Shown in pieces: positions 11,412-22,327 of a stretch of 64,000 bases of DNA. Every line of letters starts with the position of its first letter. Position 1 is the first letter of the stretch. The notes beneath the pieces were generated by a model. The model did not search any database, was not told the origin of the DNA, and saw nothing but the letters and a program-made list of their open reading frames with translations. The position numbers and the translations under genes were made by a program. This DNA comes from Hemicordylus capensis (lineage: Eukaryota > Chordata > Lepidosauria > Squamata > Cordylidae). The stretch lies in NCBI RefSeq assembly GCF_027244095.1, contig NC_069660.1:55071834-55135833 (forward strand). Reading direction: 5' to 3'.

Positions 11412-11664
11412 GGGTGGGAGTAAAGTAAAGTGTGCCATCAAGTCAATTTCGACTCCTGGCGCCCACAGAGCCCTGTGGTTTTCTTTGGTAGAATACAGGA
11501 GGGGTTTACCATTGCCTCCACCCACGGAGAATGAGATGATGCCTTTCAGCATCTTCCTATATTGCTGCTGCCCGATATAGTACCAGCAGGGATTTGAACC
11601 GGCAACCTTCTGCTTGTTAGTCAAGCATTTCCTCGCTGCGCCACTTAAGGTGGCAGTACATGCC
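11412..11664 (-). repeat. Sauria-type SINE (tRNA head, BovB-like tail)
   Basis: The reverse strand starts with a tRNA-like head (GGCGCAGCGAGGAAATGC, B box GGTTCAAATCCC) and ends in a GAGTCGAAATTGACTTGATG / GCACACTTTAC tail. The tail resembles the 3' end of the BovB LINE at 23,640-24,270, as expected if BovB supplies the reverse transcriptase. Further copies at 14,465, 47,140 and 48,078. Confidence 0.8.
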
Positions 11665-11850
11665 ATTTATTTATTTATTTGATTGATTGATTGATTTGAT
11701 TTGATTTGATTTGATTTGCTTTATATACCACCCTTCCAAAAATGGCTCAGGGTGGTTTACATTAAGATAAAAACAATTAAAATCAATTAACCATTAAAAT
11801 CAAAACTATAAAAACGCTTCAGAGGAAAGAGGCATAGGATTGCCCTGCAG
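11665..11850 (-). mobile_element. LINE 3' tail with (TTTGA)n
   Basis: TTTATT, (GATT)n and (TTTGA)n runs are followed by TATACCACCCTTCC and GGCTCAGGGTGGTTTAC, the reverse complement of the LINE 3' terminus. The fragment fades out near 11,850. Confidence 0.7.
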
Positions 11851-12048
11851 AGCACCTAATCAAATTTATAAGTCAAATGTTGAAGCCAGATTCAAACATC
11901 AAAAATTTCCAAAACATTTTTTTCAGCTGAGAGGTCCTGACCTCTCACTGAAAATCCTATTGATAGTTTCCAAGCCTTTAGTAGATATTGCCCATATGTT
12001 TGTAAACTTTTACCAACAGCTGCAAGGACTAAGAGAATTATATATATA

Positions 12049-12779
12049 CTAGCCAACCCGCACAGAGCATCTGTGTGCTCTTTGGGAGCGGCTGTTACCC
12101 CCCTCCTCTATCTTGCCCCCCATCCCTCCTGCCCCTCCCCCTCCCCTCCCCTACTCACTTTCCCCCTCCCCTCCCCCCTTCCCCATGCTCACCACAAGCT
12201 GCCCCAGCCCCACTCGCTTCCCCGCCCCCTTGCCCTGTCGCCAGCTTTCCTCCTCTCCCCTCGCCTGATCGTCCCATCGCTGCCTCCTGCTCCTGGCGGC
12301 CAGGCCGGGCTGCTGCCACCTCCTCACCTGGGAAGGGCCAGGCCGTCCCACCGCCAACGCCTCCCAGTGGCCAGCCAAGGCCACCAACGCCTCCTTTCCC
12401 CGGATGGCCGTCCCACCACGGGCGCCCTCCAATGCCCAGCCAAGGCTGCCAAGGCCTCCTTTCCCTGAACAGCCGTCCCGCCATGGGCGCCTTCCAACAC
12501 CCAGCTGAGGCCGCCGCCTCCTTACTTGGGACGGCCCACAGCTGCCTCCCAGCAGCCAAACGAGGCCGCCGCCGCCACCGCCTCCTCACCTGGGACAGCC
12601 TGGCCAGGCCGTCCCACTGCCACCTCCCCTGGCCATTTTGCGGCCCACTGCCGCTGCTGCCTCCATTTTTTCTCTCCAAGTCCCTCCCAAGGCCGGAGCT
12701 CTCGCAACCTGTCGCAAGAGTTCCGATGTCAAATCCAGGAGGACACTCATGCCGGCTAAGCAAATTAAATATATAAATA
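12049..12779 (-). mobile_element. Helitron, reverse orientation, GC-rich interior
   Basis: In reverse the element ends CACAGA-TGC-TCTGTGC, GGGTTGG, CTAG and then T: a clear terminal hairpin with the CTAG end. The 5' border near 12,779 is set only by similarity (TTTGCTTAGCCGGC, then CTCTTGCGACAGG, cf. the 4,802 copy) and lacks a clear TC. The interior is a pyrimidine-rich, GC-rich low-complexity stretch, which explains long overlapping open frames on both strands. Confidence 0.6.
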
Positions 12780-12785
12780 ACCCCC

Positions 12786-13050
12786 CTGCTAACCTGGCAA
12801 AGAGTCACCTTTTAACGTGGTGATTCTCTTTTATTTAGCAGGGGGAGAGTAACTGTAACTGGCCCTATCCACTCCCAGCACAGTACCTCCAGTGACTGTT
12901 GCTGGTGTCTATCTGATGTTTCTTTTTAATTTGTGAGCCCTTTGGGGACAGGGATCTATCTTATTTATTTATTATTTCTCAGTGTAAACCGCCCTGAGCC
13001 ATTTTTGGAAGGGCAGTATAGAAATAGAATAAATAAATAATAAATACATA
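12786..13050 (+). repeat. LINE-tail/SINE-like element starting CTGCTAAC
   Basis: It begins CTGCTAACCTGGCAAAGAG, passes a hairpin partner TTTAGCAGGGGGAGAG, then TTGTGAGCCCTTTGGGGACA, and closes with the GTAAACCGCCCTGAGCC tail. Copies with almost the same left border are at 15,208, 22,053 and (reverse) 42,570-42,795. No tRNA or 5S promoter boxes are evident. Confidence 0.65.
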
Positions 13051-13264
13051 ATAACTATATATATAATGAAAGCTATGTTTCAGTCAGTTTGAAAACCCCC
13101 ACCATATATGCTTTATGGAGTACTCTGCAATCATACACAAATTTGTCCATCATACACAAATTTGAGGGACTAAGGGGGACAGCTGTGCCCCTTTCTCAGC
13201 TGTGCCTGTGTCCACAATGAACTGATCCCCCACCCCAAGCTAGAACTTAACATGGGGCACATAC

Positions 13265-13345
13265 TCCTAGTGCAGGGGCAGGCTACCTTGGCTTTCCAGC
13301 TGTTGTTGAACTACAAATCCCATCATCCCCAGCCACAATTTATTT
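13265..13345. mobile_element. Half of a hAT-type MITE
   Basis: GCAGGGGCAGGCTACCTTGG is followed by AACTACAAATCCCATCATCC and CCCAGCCACAA, the left arm of the MITE that is complete at 19,319, 47,608 and 50,732. The right arm is missing; the SINE at 13,355 starts where it would be. Confidence 0.6.
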
Positions 13346-13354
13346 TATTTTCGC

Positions 13355-13590
13355 TAGCCCCTGGTGGCGCAGTGGTAAAACTGCTGCCCTGTAACCAGAA
13401 GGTTACAAGTTCAATCCTGACCAGGGGCTCAAGGTTGACTCAGCCTTCCATCCTTCCGAGGTCGGTAAAATGAGTACCCAGAATGTTGGGGGGCAATATG
13501 CTAAATCATTGTAAACCGCTTAGAGAGCTTCCAGCTATAGAGCGGTATATAAATGTAAGTGCTATTGCTATTGCTATTGCTAGTGGAATG
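13355..13590 (+). repeat. tRNA-derived SINE with (CTATTG)n tail
   Basis: The head reads CCCCTGGTGGCGCAGTGGTA (A box) and GGTTACAAGTTCAATCC (B box). The middle contains CCTTCCGAGGTCGGTAAAAT and the 3' end is GTAAACCGCTTAGAG, GCGGTATATAAATG and a (CTATTG)n tail. It looks nearly full length. It is a retroposon, not a tRNA gene. Confidence 0.85.
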
Positions 13591-14356
13591 TTGAGTTGTG
13601 AGAATCAACAAAATGGCAACTTTGAATACTCTTCATGAAACAGTAGACAAAAGTGTGTTCACCTAATCATTCTCCTATATTTTAGACACCTGGCTGTTGG
13701 AAAACTGGCACTTTCACCACGTAAGCAGCATGTGTACACTGAGGTAAGCCAAAGCAGTTGGAATATTTGGCTATTGTGCAACTGCAGTTCCAAAAGCTAT
13801 GATAGGCAGTGTTTTCTGTTTAAACAGTAAGCTGCTCAGGGAAAGAACTTTGCCCATTTGGGCCTCTAGATTTCAAAAGGAAACCTAAGGAAGGCACCCA
13901 AACATTGCTGGTTGAAAAGTCACCAGTAATAAAGAGAAATACTATCACACTGGAATTAAAGTGCACACTGGAATTAAATTATCTGCTGGTTTTCTTCACT
14001 CCTTTGAGATTCTGCCAAGTGAATGCTTGATTGTCAGTATTTATTCCACTATCAAAAGGTAAATCTGATTCCACTATCAAAAGGTAAAACTAAAAAGGTA
14101 AAACTATCAAAAGTAAAACATCAGATGTGTCTGCCAGCCCAACTTTCATTTCTTGTGTCAATAAATTGAATGGAAAAGTTACCCCAACCACAGTGGACTG
14201 GTTCAGAAAATCCTTTATCTGCCAGCCCAACTGCATGCGATCAGAATGTGTGCTCACTATAAGTGCACACATCCTTTCCCCCACCACCCAGCATGCAGAG
14301 GCACCTTTCTCTATTGATAAGGAGAATCAGTTTGTCTGAACTAGTACTCTAAACTA
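13591..14356. other. Intergenic, nothing recognised
   Basis: No supported gene. A short local duplication (CTATCAAAAGGTAAA) occurs at about 14,050-14,110. Confidence 0.45.
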
Positions 14357-14435
14357 GTACTCTAAGCATCCCGAAACGGGATGCTGGACTAGATGGGCCT
14401 TGGGCCTGATCCAGCAGGGCTGTTCTTCTGTTCTT
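14357..14435 (+). mobile_element. CR1 LINE 3' end fragment
   Basis: GATGCTGGACTAGATGGGCC is followed by CTGATCCAGCAGGGCTGTTC and a TTCTTCTGTTCTT end, the classic CR1 3' terminus, also present at the end of the fragment at 54,430-55,258. Confidence 0.75.
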
Positions 14436-14464
14436 AAACTAGTCCTTACATTTAAGCTGTGCAA

Positions 14465-14708
14465 GCTAATGGCACAGCAGGGAAATGACCTGACTTAGCA
14501 AGCCAGAGATTGCCAGTTCGAATTCCCACTGGTACCTATATTGGGGCAGCAGAGATACAGGAAGATGCTGAAGGGCATCATCTCATACTGCACAAGAGAT
14601 GGCAATGGTAAACCCCTCCTGTATTCTACCAAAGACAACCACAGAGCTCTGTGGTCACCCGGAGTCAACACCAATTCAATGGCACACTTTACCCTTACCT
14701 TTAGCTGA
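14465..14708 (+). repeat. Sauria-type SINE (tRNA head, BovB-like tail)
   Basis: The head has GGCACAGCAGGGAAATG and a B box (CAGTTCGAATTCCC). The body carries GAAGATGCTGAAGGGCATC and AATGGTAAACCCCTCCTGT, and the tail reads GGAGTCAACACCAATTCAAT. The only forward copy of the four in the window. Confidence 0.8.
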
Positions 14709-15207
14709 AGCAAATGGAATCAAAATAGCTGAAAAGACATGCATCATGTAGGACGTATTAAAACATTGCACGTAGCCGGTGTCCAAGCAGTGGCAAAAAA
14801 CAAACGACAGTGAATTTATGTAATGGCAGTTCTTCAACCACATGCTGGTTTTTATTTTTTAACAAATGGTGTTTTGTTTTGTTTTTAAGTCCTATAAAGT
14901 TGGGATACATTTAGAAGTGAGGAACAGAACCCAGAAAAATGGGAGAATAAAGACTAATGTTTGAGTGATACATAACTTTCAGTTATGTAACTGTGTTGAG
15001 GCAACAGACGTCAGGTTTCATCTTAATTTGGATTTAAATGCTCACATAATGCAGTTGCAGTTGGCCACTAAGGACATTCTTACTGACTTAAGAATTTTGG
15101 ATGATATCCCAAAATAAATTATTCCAGGATCAGAGAGAAGAAGAGAATGTGTTTTGAATGCCTTATGGGGGCAGGGGCAGAACTGTTTATCCTAGTCACT
15201 TAGAACT

Positions 15208-15456
15208 GAGCAAAGAGGCACCTTTTAAAAGTGGTGATTCTCTTCTATTTAGCAGGGGGAGAGTAATTGGCCCTTTCCAACCCCAGCACAGCATCCCTCC
15301 AGTGGCTGTTGTCTATCTTATGCTTCTTTTTAGATTGTGAGCCCTTCAGGGAAAGGGAGCCCGCTCTCTCTCTCTTTCTTTTTCTTTTCTTTATGTAAAC
15401 TGCTTTGGGAACCTTTGTTGAAAAGTGGTATATAAATATTCATTGTAGTTGTAGAA
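15208..15456 (+). repeat. LINE-tail/SINE-like element
   Basis: Same family as 12,786: starts ACTGAGCAAAGAGGCACC, contains ATTTAGCAGGGGGAGAG and ATTGTGAGCCCTTCAGGG, and ends GTGGTATATAAATATTC with a short TAG-rich tail. Confidence 0.65.
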
Positions 15457-16048
15457 GGCTGGAATTGATAAGTATAGCAAAAGTTTATTACAGTATGCAT
15501 GCAAAAGCAAAAGCGGGAAACTATTTAAATGGATATTTTGAAACATGTCCAAAAGATGCTTAAGCTTTGGTTAATCTCAAACAAGCTGCTGTAAACATTT
15601 ATCTATATGCCTGTGTTGTCTAAACATGATACATGCAGCACTGCAGTCAACTGTTCTCAACCACCATTGCAGAGAAGCAGCCAGGGTTGTCCAGAGGGGC
15701 CTGTGACTACCACCAGGAGGCTAGCAAAGGGAGGGAATGAAGGAGGAAAGGCCTGTTGGTGAGGCGCAAGACTGAATAGTCTGCATCCATTTAGTGCAAA
15801 CACTGAACCCTCATTCAATGGAGTTGTCACAAATTTCATCTTTTTTATGGAATATCATCAACAAGTAATCATTTGTAGTGGCTGATGCATCTTTGAAGAG
15901 CCGATGCTGAACACCAGTGAAGGTTCATTGTTCGCGTCAAATAGATTTAGACAGCGTTTTGCTGTCCTTTTTAATGTTTTGGTAAGCAAAACAAATAGGA
16001 GTTCTCCAAAAATTGATGTAGCTATGATATGAATACCTATTATTATTA
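15457..16048. other. Intergenic, nothing recognised
   Basis: No supported gene or known repeat before the Helitron at 16,049. Confidence 0.45.
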
Positions 16049-17373
16049 TCTATATTATTAATTCTCCAAAACGGGCCATGCGTGGGGACGTGGTAGAAAG
16101 GAGGCGATTGGCTGACAGAGTTTGCAAGCAGAAGCACCTGACTGGGCGGTGGGGATTCTCTATGCAGATAAGGAGGAGGAGCCTGAGATGGTTACGGTCA
16201 GTTGGAATGCAATTGTTACTGGTCGGAAGATGTTCTTGATTGTAGAGGAGAGGAATCTATTTATCTAAAAGGATAGCAGGTAGGGGTCTGCAAAAAGACG
16301 GGTCATGAGGGAGGAAAGAGCCCCTTCAGGAGAAGGAAGATGCTGTTGTGTGAATTAAATGAGGAAACAAGACGAACAAAATCGGTTAACTTAGGGAGGG
16401 AGAGAAAGATAGAAAAAACATGGAGGGGTAAGAAAGAGTGGGGAAGAGTGAGTGGAGGAGAGAGAAAGAGAAAAAGAAGGGATGGGGAAGAGAGAAAGAA
16501 GGAAGGGCAAGGGACGAGCCTGAGCCTGTCAGCAGCCTGAGTGGAATGAGCGGCCATGGCAGCACTAGCAGCAAGGAAGGGCCCAGTCAACCACTGCTGC
16601 TGTTTGGGGCTACCGAGGCCATTGTCAGAGGGAGGCAGGCAGGCAAGGGACGGGCCCGGGCCTGTCAGCAGCCTGAGGGGAACGAGCAGCCATGGTGGTG
16701 GCAGCAGCAAGAAACGGCCGGTAAACCACTGCTGCTGCTCCTGGAGGAAGGAGCAGGAGCGGGGTTCAGGTGAGGGTGGGGAGGTCTCTGGGGATAGGGG
16801 GCTGCAGCTTGGCCAATAGGCAGCAGCAGTGCTGCAGCCACGACCAAGAAGGGTCAGGGGGTTGGAAGCAATGGGATGGAGGAGGAGCAGGAGTGCAGCT
16901 CAGGTGAGGGTGGGGAGATGTCTGAGGTGAGGGGAGCAATCAAGTACTAATGCACAGATGCTCTAGAGCGTGCAAGAGTTCCAGCATTGAAGCTTAGAGA
17001 AATAATGGCAGCGGTCAGGATGCAGAGGTGGAGGGCCGGCGGGCGAAGCCCCTCCGGCCAGAAAAGGTGGGTGGATGGCAGGCGAAGCCCCGTTGGCCAG
17101 GAAGAGGAGGTGGTGGCGGGGAGAAATAATGGTGGCAGCGAGGAGGTGGGCAGACGGCGGGCAAAGCCCTACCAGCTGGGGGGGGGAGGCGGCGGGATGG
17201 CCTGGCCCTGGCCTGCTCAGTGGGGAGCTGCGGGCGGAGAGAGAGAGCTGTGGGGAGGAGAGCAAGCGAGAGCGAGTGCTGCAAGGGGGAGCAAGCGAGC
17301 GAGAGTGCTGCAGGGTGTGTGTGCCACAGGCTCAGTGCACAACTGCACGGATGCTCTGTGCAGGGTCAGCTAG
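16049..17373 (+). mobile_element. Composite non-autonomous Helitron
   Basis: It starts TCTATATTATTAATTCTCC after an A and ends GGGTCAGCTAG before T, with a hairpin (GCACGGA-TGC-TCTGTGC) at 17,345-17,361. It has the same composite layout as 799-2,521: a left part ending in a degenerate internal terminus (about 16,951-16,975), then an added segment starting CAAGAGTTCCAGCATTGAAG. No Rep/helicase frame is present. Sharing the same internal junction means the composite moved as a unit. Confidence 0.7.
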
Positions 17374-17375
17374 TT

Positions 17376-17592
17376 ATTATTATTACATTTATATCCCGCT
17401 CTTCCTCCAAGGAGCCCAGAGCGGTGTACTACATACTTCAGTTTCTCCTCACAACAACCCTGTGAAGTAGGCTAGACTGAGAGAGAAGTGACTGGCCCAG
17501 AGTCACCCAGCAAGTATCATGGCTGAATGGGGATTTGAACTCGGGTATCCCTGGTCCTAGTCCAGCACTCTAACCACGACACCACGCCGATA
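17376..17592 (-). repeat. tRNA-derived SINE
   Basis: Reverse-strand copy of the family at 586: it opens TTTATATCCCGCTCTTCC, carries GTCACCCAGCAAGTATCATG and GGGATTTGAACTCGGG (B-box complement), and ends at the A-box complement AACCACGACACCACGCC. It is the most complete copy in the window. Confidence 0.85.
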
Positions 17593-18029
17593 ATTCTGTA
17601 CAGTGGAAATGGTGATGGTATTGGCTATACTGGATAGTCTGTTTTGAGGTTAGACCTATGTTAAATAGCCATATCGAATATTTCATGAAACAGGAAGGTT
17701 ATCTTGAACCGGCACCAATTTTAGCCATGTACTTTATGATTTAATAGTTCATCACCGTTTAAACAGACAGAGGTAAAGCCTCAGCATGGTCAGTCAGACT
17801 GAACAGTTTGGAGTTATATACAGCATTTCGCAATGCATATTATTTGCTTAATCATATACCTTTCCAGTAAATATTACACCCTAAAGAGGATGTATAGGGG
17901 CTGCCATCCCCTAAACACCCTGGCAGTCACTTGTAAGACTGGCAGTTTTAGAGATGCCACAACTTTCATAAGATATTTAAGTAGCCAAACTTTCTGCATC
18001 TTCTGAGATAAATATATCTTGGCATGAGC

Positions 18030-18548
18030 TCCTGAACTAGAGCTGTAGGGCTGTGTAGTAGGGTCTGTCCAATAGGCATTTTAGACCCGATAAGCCCTCT
18101 GTCAGGCATTATTGGAAGGAGTTCTGCCATGACAGGAAGGGCCCCTGACAGCTGTGAGATCAACTAAAATCTCCCCCCTGTCGCAGTTCTGACCTTGTTG
18201 GACCCAACTGCACCAATGATAAACTGCTTCTCCGAAAGGCGGCTTTTCTTTTACCCGGTTGGGATTTAAAAGTGAAAGGGGTTTCACCTTTAACTTTTTA
18301 ATCCCAACTGGATAAAATAAAAGCCGCCTCTCATCCAACAGGCAGCTCCTTTTTCATGCAGTTGGGATTTGAATTGTAAAGAGATATCCCTTTACTTTTA
18401 AATCTCAACAGAATGTCAGAAAATTGTCGGATTCCTGATCCAATCCAACCTGACAGTTTTGGGGCGGTCATGTCAGTTCCCCCCAACAATTTTCCTGGTG
18501 GGCCAGACTGGATCAGTTCCAACCATCTTCAGCATGCACAGGCCTATA
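18030..18548. repeat. Possible MITE with two internal hairpins
   Basis: A near-palindrome spans 18,238-18,328 (GGCGGCTTTTC / AAAGCCGCC outer arms; TTGGGATTTAAAAGTGAAAG opposite CCTTTAACTTTTTAATCC). A second hairpin follows at about 18,359-18,414 with a related stem (GTTGGGATTTGAATTG and CTTTTAAATCTCAAC). The outer limits are a guess. No coding sense is seen. Confidence 0.45.
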
Positions 18549-19310
18549 TAACTATTTGTTGGGTTCCGCTTGTCCCTCCACTTGTAGTATAGCAGAAGCC
18601 TTCAAACCATGGGTCACAACCCAGGTGCGTTGCAGCAGTGCTGCTGCCACCATTTTGTTTTTGAGGGGAACAAGGCCTACAGTGAGCCCTCCAACTAATC
18701 AAGCAACTTTCTGGCCTTTGCTGCCTCACGCATGTGCAGAGGGCCCAGGAAAAGATGCAGTTTACAATGTCTACTCAGGTGGGGTGCAATAGGAACCTTT
18801 AAGTCACCCATTGCCCACCACAGCTGAGTGCAACAGGGCTCCAGTCACTGCCACTGATACCACTGCAACACTCACAGCCTGCTGTCACTGCAGCCTGGTG
18901 CAGCAGCACTTGCTGCCACTACGGTGGCCAGACACAGTGAGACTTATTGCCCAGCCCCATTGCCACTGGACACAAGAAGGACTGGCTCCTGCTGCTGCTG
19001 TGGCCAGGCACCCACTGCTAAGCATAGCAAGAGTTGCTGCCACTGCTGCTGCCACCATCACCAAAGCCAGGCAAAATGAGATACCGCACCAGCTGTGCTT
19101 AGTGGGATTTGTTCTGCCACATGGCTGAGTGCAGTGCTCCCACCCACAGCATAAGATAACAGAGGCAGCATGGGACAAACAAAAGCATGCAGCCGCCCAC
19201 CACCCAACAACCAAGTAAGTGGCAGGGGGAGTAGAACATGGAGCGTCTGTTTGGGGGAGCTGTTTTATGAATGTGTGTGTATTTGGAGTGGCTGGGTGTG
19301 TCATTAGTTG
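18549..19310. other. Intergenic, CNG-rich stretch
   Basis: From about 18,800 to 19,080 the sequence is rich in GCC/CTG-type triplets (GCCACTGC, GCTGCTGCTG), giving a 105-codon + frame and a 168-codon reverse frame with no family features. I call no gene. Confidence 0.4.
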
Positions 19311-19318
19311 GTTTAGGG

Positions 19319-19454
19319 CAAGGATGGGGAACCTTGGCACTCCAGCTGTTTTTGGACTACAACTCCCATAATCCCCAGCCACAGAGGCCAATAGCTAGGG
19401 ATTATGGGAATTGTAGGCCAACATCTGCAGGAGTGCCAAGGTTCCCCATCCCTG
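19319..19454. mobile_element. hAT-type MITE with perfect 8-bp target duplication
   Basis: The terminal inverted repeats are CAAGGATGGGGAACCTTGGC and GCCAAGGTTCCCCATCCCTG. The arms continue with ACTACAACTCCCATAATCC. The element is flanked by GTTTAGGG at 19,311-19,318 and 19,455-19,462, an exact 8-bp duplication as made by hAT transposases. About 136 bp, no coding capacity. Confidence 0.85.
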
Positions 19455-19462
19455 GTTTAGGG

Positions 19463-19844
19463 GGTGTGGGGTGTATGAGTGAATTTTATGTAAGCTTGGC
19501 ATATATGGAGGTGTTTGTATATATTTGAAGGGCTGTTTGGTGAGGGTGTGGGCAAAGTCCCACACCCTCACCAAACAACTCCCAGAATCCCCACACAAAA
19601 GCCATTGCAGCTGTAGATTCTGGAAGTTTTCGTCAACAACATCTGGGAATCCCTGTTAGAGAGAACACTGGGTGTGGGGTGCATAAGGGGGAGGGAGAGA
19701 TTTACACCTCAATGCTATTCCTGTTTACTTAGAAGTAAGATTCACTGTATTCCGTGAAGTTATTTCCAGGTACTTTTGCATGGGATTGTACCTAAAGCAA
19801 GGGGAGGTATATAATGTGAAGATTATGTTTGTGTTGTTCACAGG
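19463..19844. other. Intergenic with an inverted repeat
   Basis: GAGGGTGTGGGCAAAGTCC is followed closely by CCACACCCTCACC (about 19,541-19,576), a short hairpin. Near 19,700-19,800 there is a worn short repeat with TTTACTTAGAAGTAAG. No gene. Confidence 0.4.
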
Positions 19845-19985
19845 TACATAAGAAGCTGCCTTTACTGAGTCAGACCATTGGTCCAGATAGCTCAGTATTA
19901 TAGTATTGTCTTACTCTGACAGGCAGTAGCTCTCCAGGGTTTCAGACAGGGTTTTCCCCCTAGCCCTGCCTAGGAAACTCCCCAC
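19845..19985 (-). repeat. Partial tRNA-Ala-like SINE (3' body)
   Basis: AAGAAGCTGCCTTTACTGAG, then AGACCATTGGTCC and CAGTAGCTCTCCAGGGTTTC: the 3' body shared by the SINEs at 7,715, 35,383 and 46,014. The tRNA-like head is missing. Confidence 0.65.
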
Positions 19986-22052
19986 AGTTTAGCACTGCTG
20001 TATATTATGTCAATGAGTACTAAACATCTTGCAGGTAAGATCAGATTTCTTAAATGCACTAATTATTTGGCGGGTGTGCCTTCTGATTGGATTTCGTGAG
20101 GTGCACCTAGGCAATTTTGGAGCCTGGACCTATAGGCCTCTCCCCGCCACCCAATGCTGCTGCATGATAAGCATCATCCCCCTACACACACACATACACA
20201 CACACCCGATGTTACATGCAGTATTTTATACACCACAATTTTAAATGCAATATTTTCACAACACTATGCTCAAGGAAAGGAATATGCTCAACCCACTGAC
20301 CTGCAGATACCACATTTTGCATTGATAATCTTGGCCACGCAAAGTGGGAGGGAGATTGGATGGTCTGTGGGTGGCTGCAGCACTCATACGCCGCCCTCAC
20401 CACAGTCATGCTCAGCTTTTCAGCACAGCATGGACCAGCAGCATGGCATGGCCACCACTCCAGCCAGGACAGACTAAAGAGGATTTGGGGCCTCCAGGGG
20501 GTGTGGAGGCCCTGGACTTCCATCCGGACGTCCAGGGGTAAAAGCGCCTCTTTGTGAGGACAATCTGTATTGGCCTGGTACTAAATATGGATATGTGTCG
20601 CTTGGTAGCAGTTGACTTGTAAATATATAACTTAGCTGTGCATTTTAAACTAGCATTTTCCCTGAGCTCCACCACTTTAACATTGGGCTGTGTCTATGGT
20701 TGTATGGCCTCTTGGAAGTGGGTCCCAAGCTGCAAGCTAGAGTTCAAAACAGGTCCCTGCTCTCGATATGTTGAAGAGCACTGCAGTATAGCATAGGATC
20801 AGGCTGTCAATAGGATTTTTAAAAAGAAAAATCCCCGATTAGTCCATAGTCTCTTAGTCTCAAAGATTCTCTAATGTGAATAAAAATTGGCCGTAATCAG
20901 CAGTCACAAGCATGCTATTGATTTGAGAATGGAGGAAAGAGGATTATGTAGATTAAGTGTGTATTGTGTGAACAAATGAGATTGTACTTGCTTCCAGAAA
21001 CAGCTCTTTCTCCATGGAATGGTCTGAATTATCTGAACTACGCTTCTGGCCTGTTAGAGCCTGCTGTACAGATTCTCTGGCCCACATCATCAGTAATCCA
21101 TCCTGGCTTAAATCACACAGTAAGCTAAATCTTTCCTCAACATGTTTAGCTCATTAATACCAACCCACATACTTTTGCCCAAGATGTAGCAGTTTTGCCC
21201 TTTTGGGGAAAGCATCAGTTAGCTTATTCCTATCTGTACTCTTCCTGCTGGGACAGCTCTGTGCTTTATTTGACAAAATGCAGCCATGTGGCTAAAAGAG
21301 TTATTAAAAGCATTAAAGCATTAACCTCTCCTAACCCCATTTTTCACTTTGTACACATCCATAAGTGTTTAATCGAACTGGAGTTAAACACAGAAAACTT
21401 GGAGAAGTCAACTTTATACATTCCCTTCAGTTTATACAAAGCCAGCATGATAAGAAGCCAAAAGAATTAGAAAGCAGACAGCACCAGGCAAAACAAAAAA
21501 CTCCTAATTTCATTTGCTTCCTATACAGCTAGATCATGTTAAAAACTGATTTGGATTATGGAGTAATTCCACAAGAGCCAAACTCCAGAGTTAATGCCAC
21601 TTTTCTATAACAGACAACCTTCAACCGTGTCAGAGAAAGTGTGGATAAATTCACCAAGAACTTACTCTGGAGAGTGGAAGAATGAAAACTAGCCTTAGTG
21701 ATACAAACAGCCTTTCAACATAAATATCATATTGCACAATAAATGTGTAGTTATCACTCAGTAGCTGCAGGAAATCCACATATCTTTTTTTTTTTCTTCA
21801 AATAAATGCTTCTGTTGCCGATACATTACTAATGTTTCCTTGTATTCCAACTGGAGTGTTTTGTAGTTGGGAAAATCTAGTTACTGGACCTATCCCAGAT
21901 AGCACTTCCATCATACAGTTTCAACTAAAGAAAAAGAAATTTGTTTGGAGTTAGAACAAAAAATTTCAGGAATCCCTCTGAAGGCTTTGATTTGGATGGA
22001 TAAGGAAGCAAGTATAAGTTACTTTTGCAGTGTTAAAACAAAAGTATAAACT
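19986..22052. other. Intergenic, nothing recognised
   Basis: A (CA)n-like run lies at about 20,186-20,206. The open frames (up to 107 codons) show no conserved features on either strand. I found no SYCP1-like exon, although SYCP1 is the neighbour expected on this side of SIKE1 from the human order. Confidence 0.4.
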
Positions 22053-22325
22053 GCTAACTGAGCAAAGAGACATCTTTTAAAGTGGTGATTCTTTTATGTT
22101 TAGCAGGGGAAGAACAACTGACCCTATCCAACCCCAGCACAGCATCCTTCCAGTGACTATTGCTGGTATCCGCCTTATGTTTCTTTTTAGATTGTGAGCC
22201 CTTTGGGGACAAGGGACCATCTTATTTATGTATTATTTATTTTTCTATGTAAACTGCTTTGATAATTTTGGTTGAAGAGTGGTATATAAATATCTGTAAT
22301 GGTAGTAGTAGTAGAAGTAGTAGTA
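22053..22325 (+). repeat. LINE-tail/SINE-like element with (TAG)n tail
   Basis: It begins CTGCTAACTGAGCAAAGAG and carries TTTAGCAGGGGAAGAAC, ATTGTGAGCCCTTTGGGGAC and GTGGTATATAAATATC before a (TAG)n tail. The Helitron at 22,328 begins directly behind the tail. Confidence 0.65.
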
Positions 22326-22327
22326 AA

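Noticed and set aside
12075-12808. Open frames of 131-233 codons on both strands
   Set aside because: Pyrimidine-rich Helitron interior; Pro/Ser-rich or Gly/Arg-rich products without family features.
13355-13430. Possible tRNA gene (A and B boxes)
   Set aside because: It is followed by a SINE body and LINE-like tail; the cloverleaf is incomplete. The same applies to the tRNA-like heads at 11.6, 14.5, 17.6, 35.6, 46.2, 47.4 and 48.3 kb.
18811-19391. 105-codon + and 168-codon - frames in the triplet-rich stretch
   Set aside because: Ala/Thr/Cys-rich products arise from GCC/CTG triplet bias, and the reverse frame runs into a MITE.
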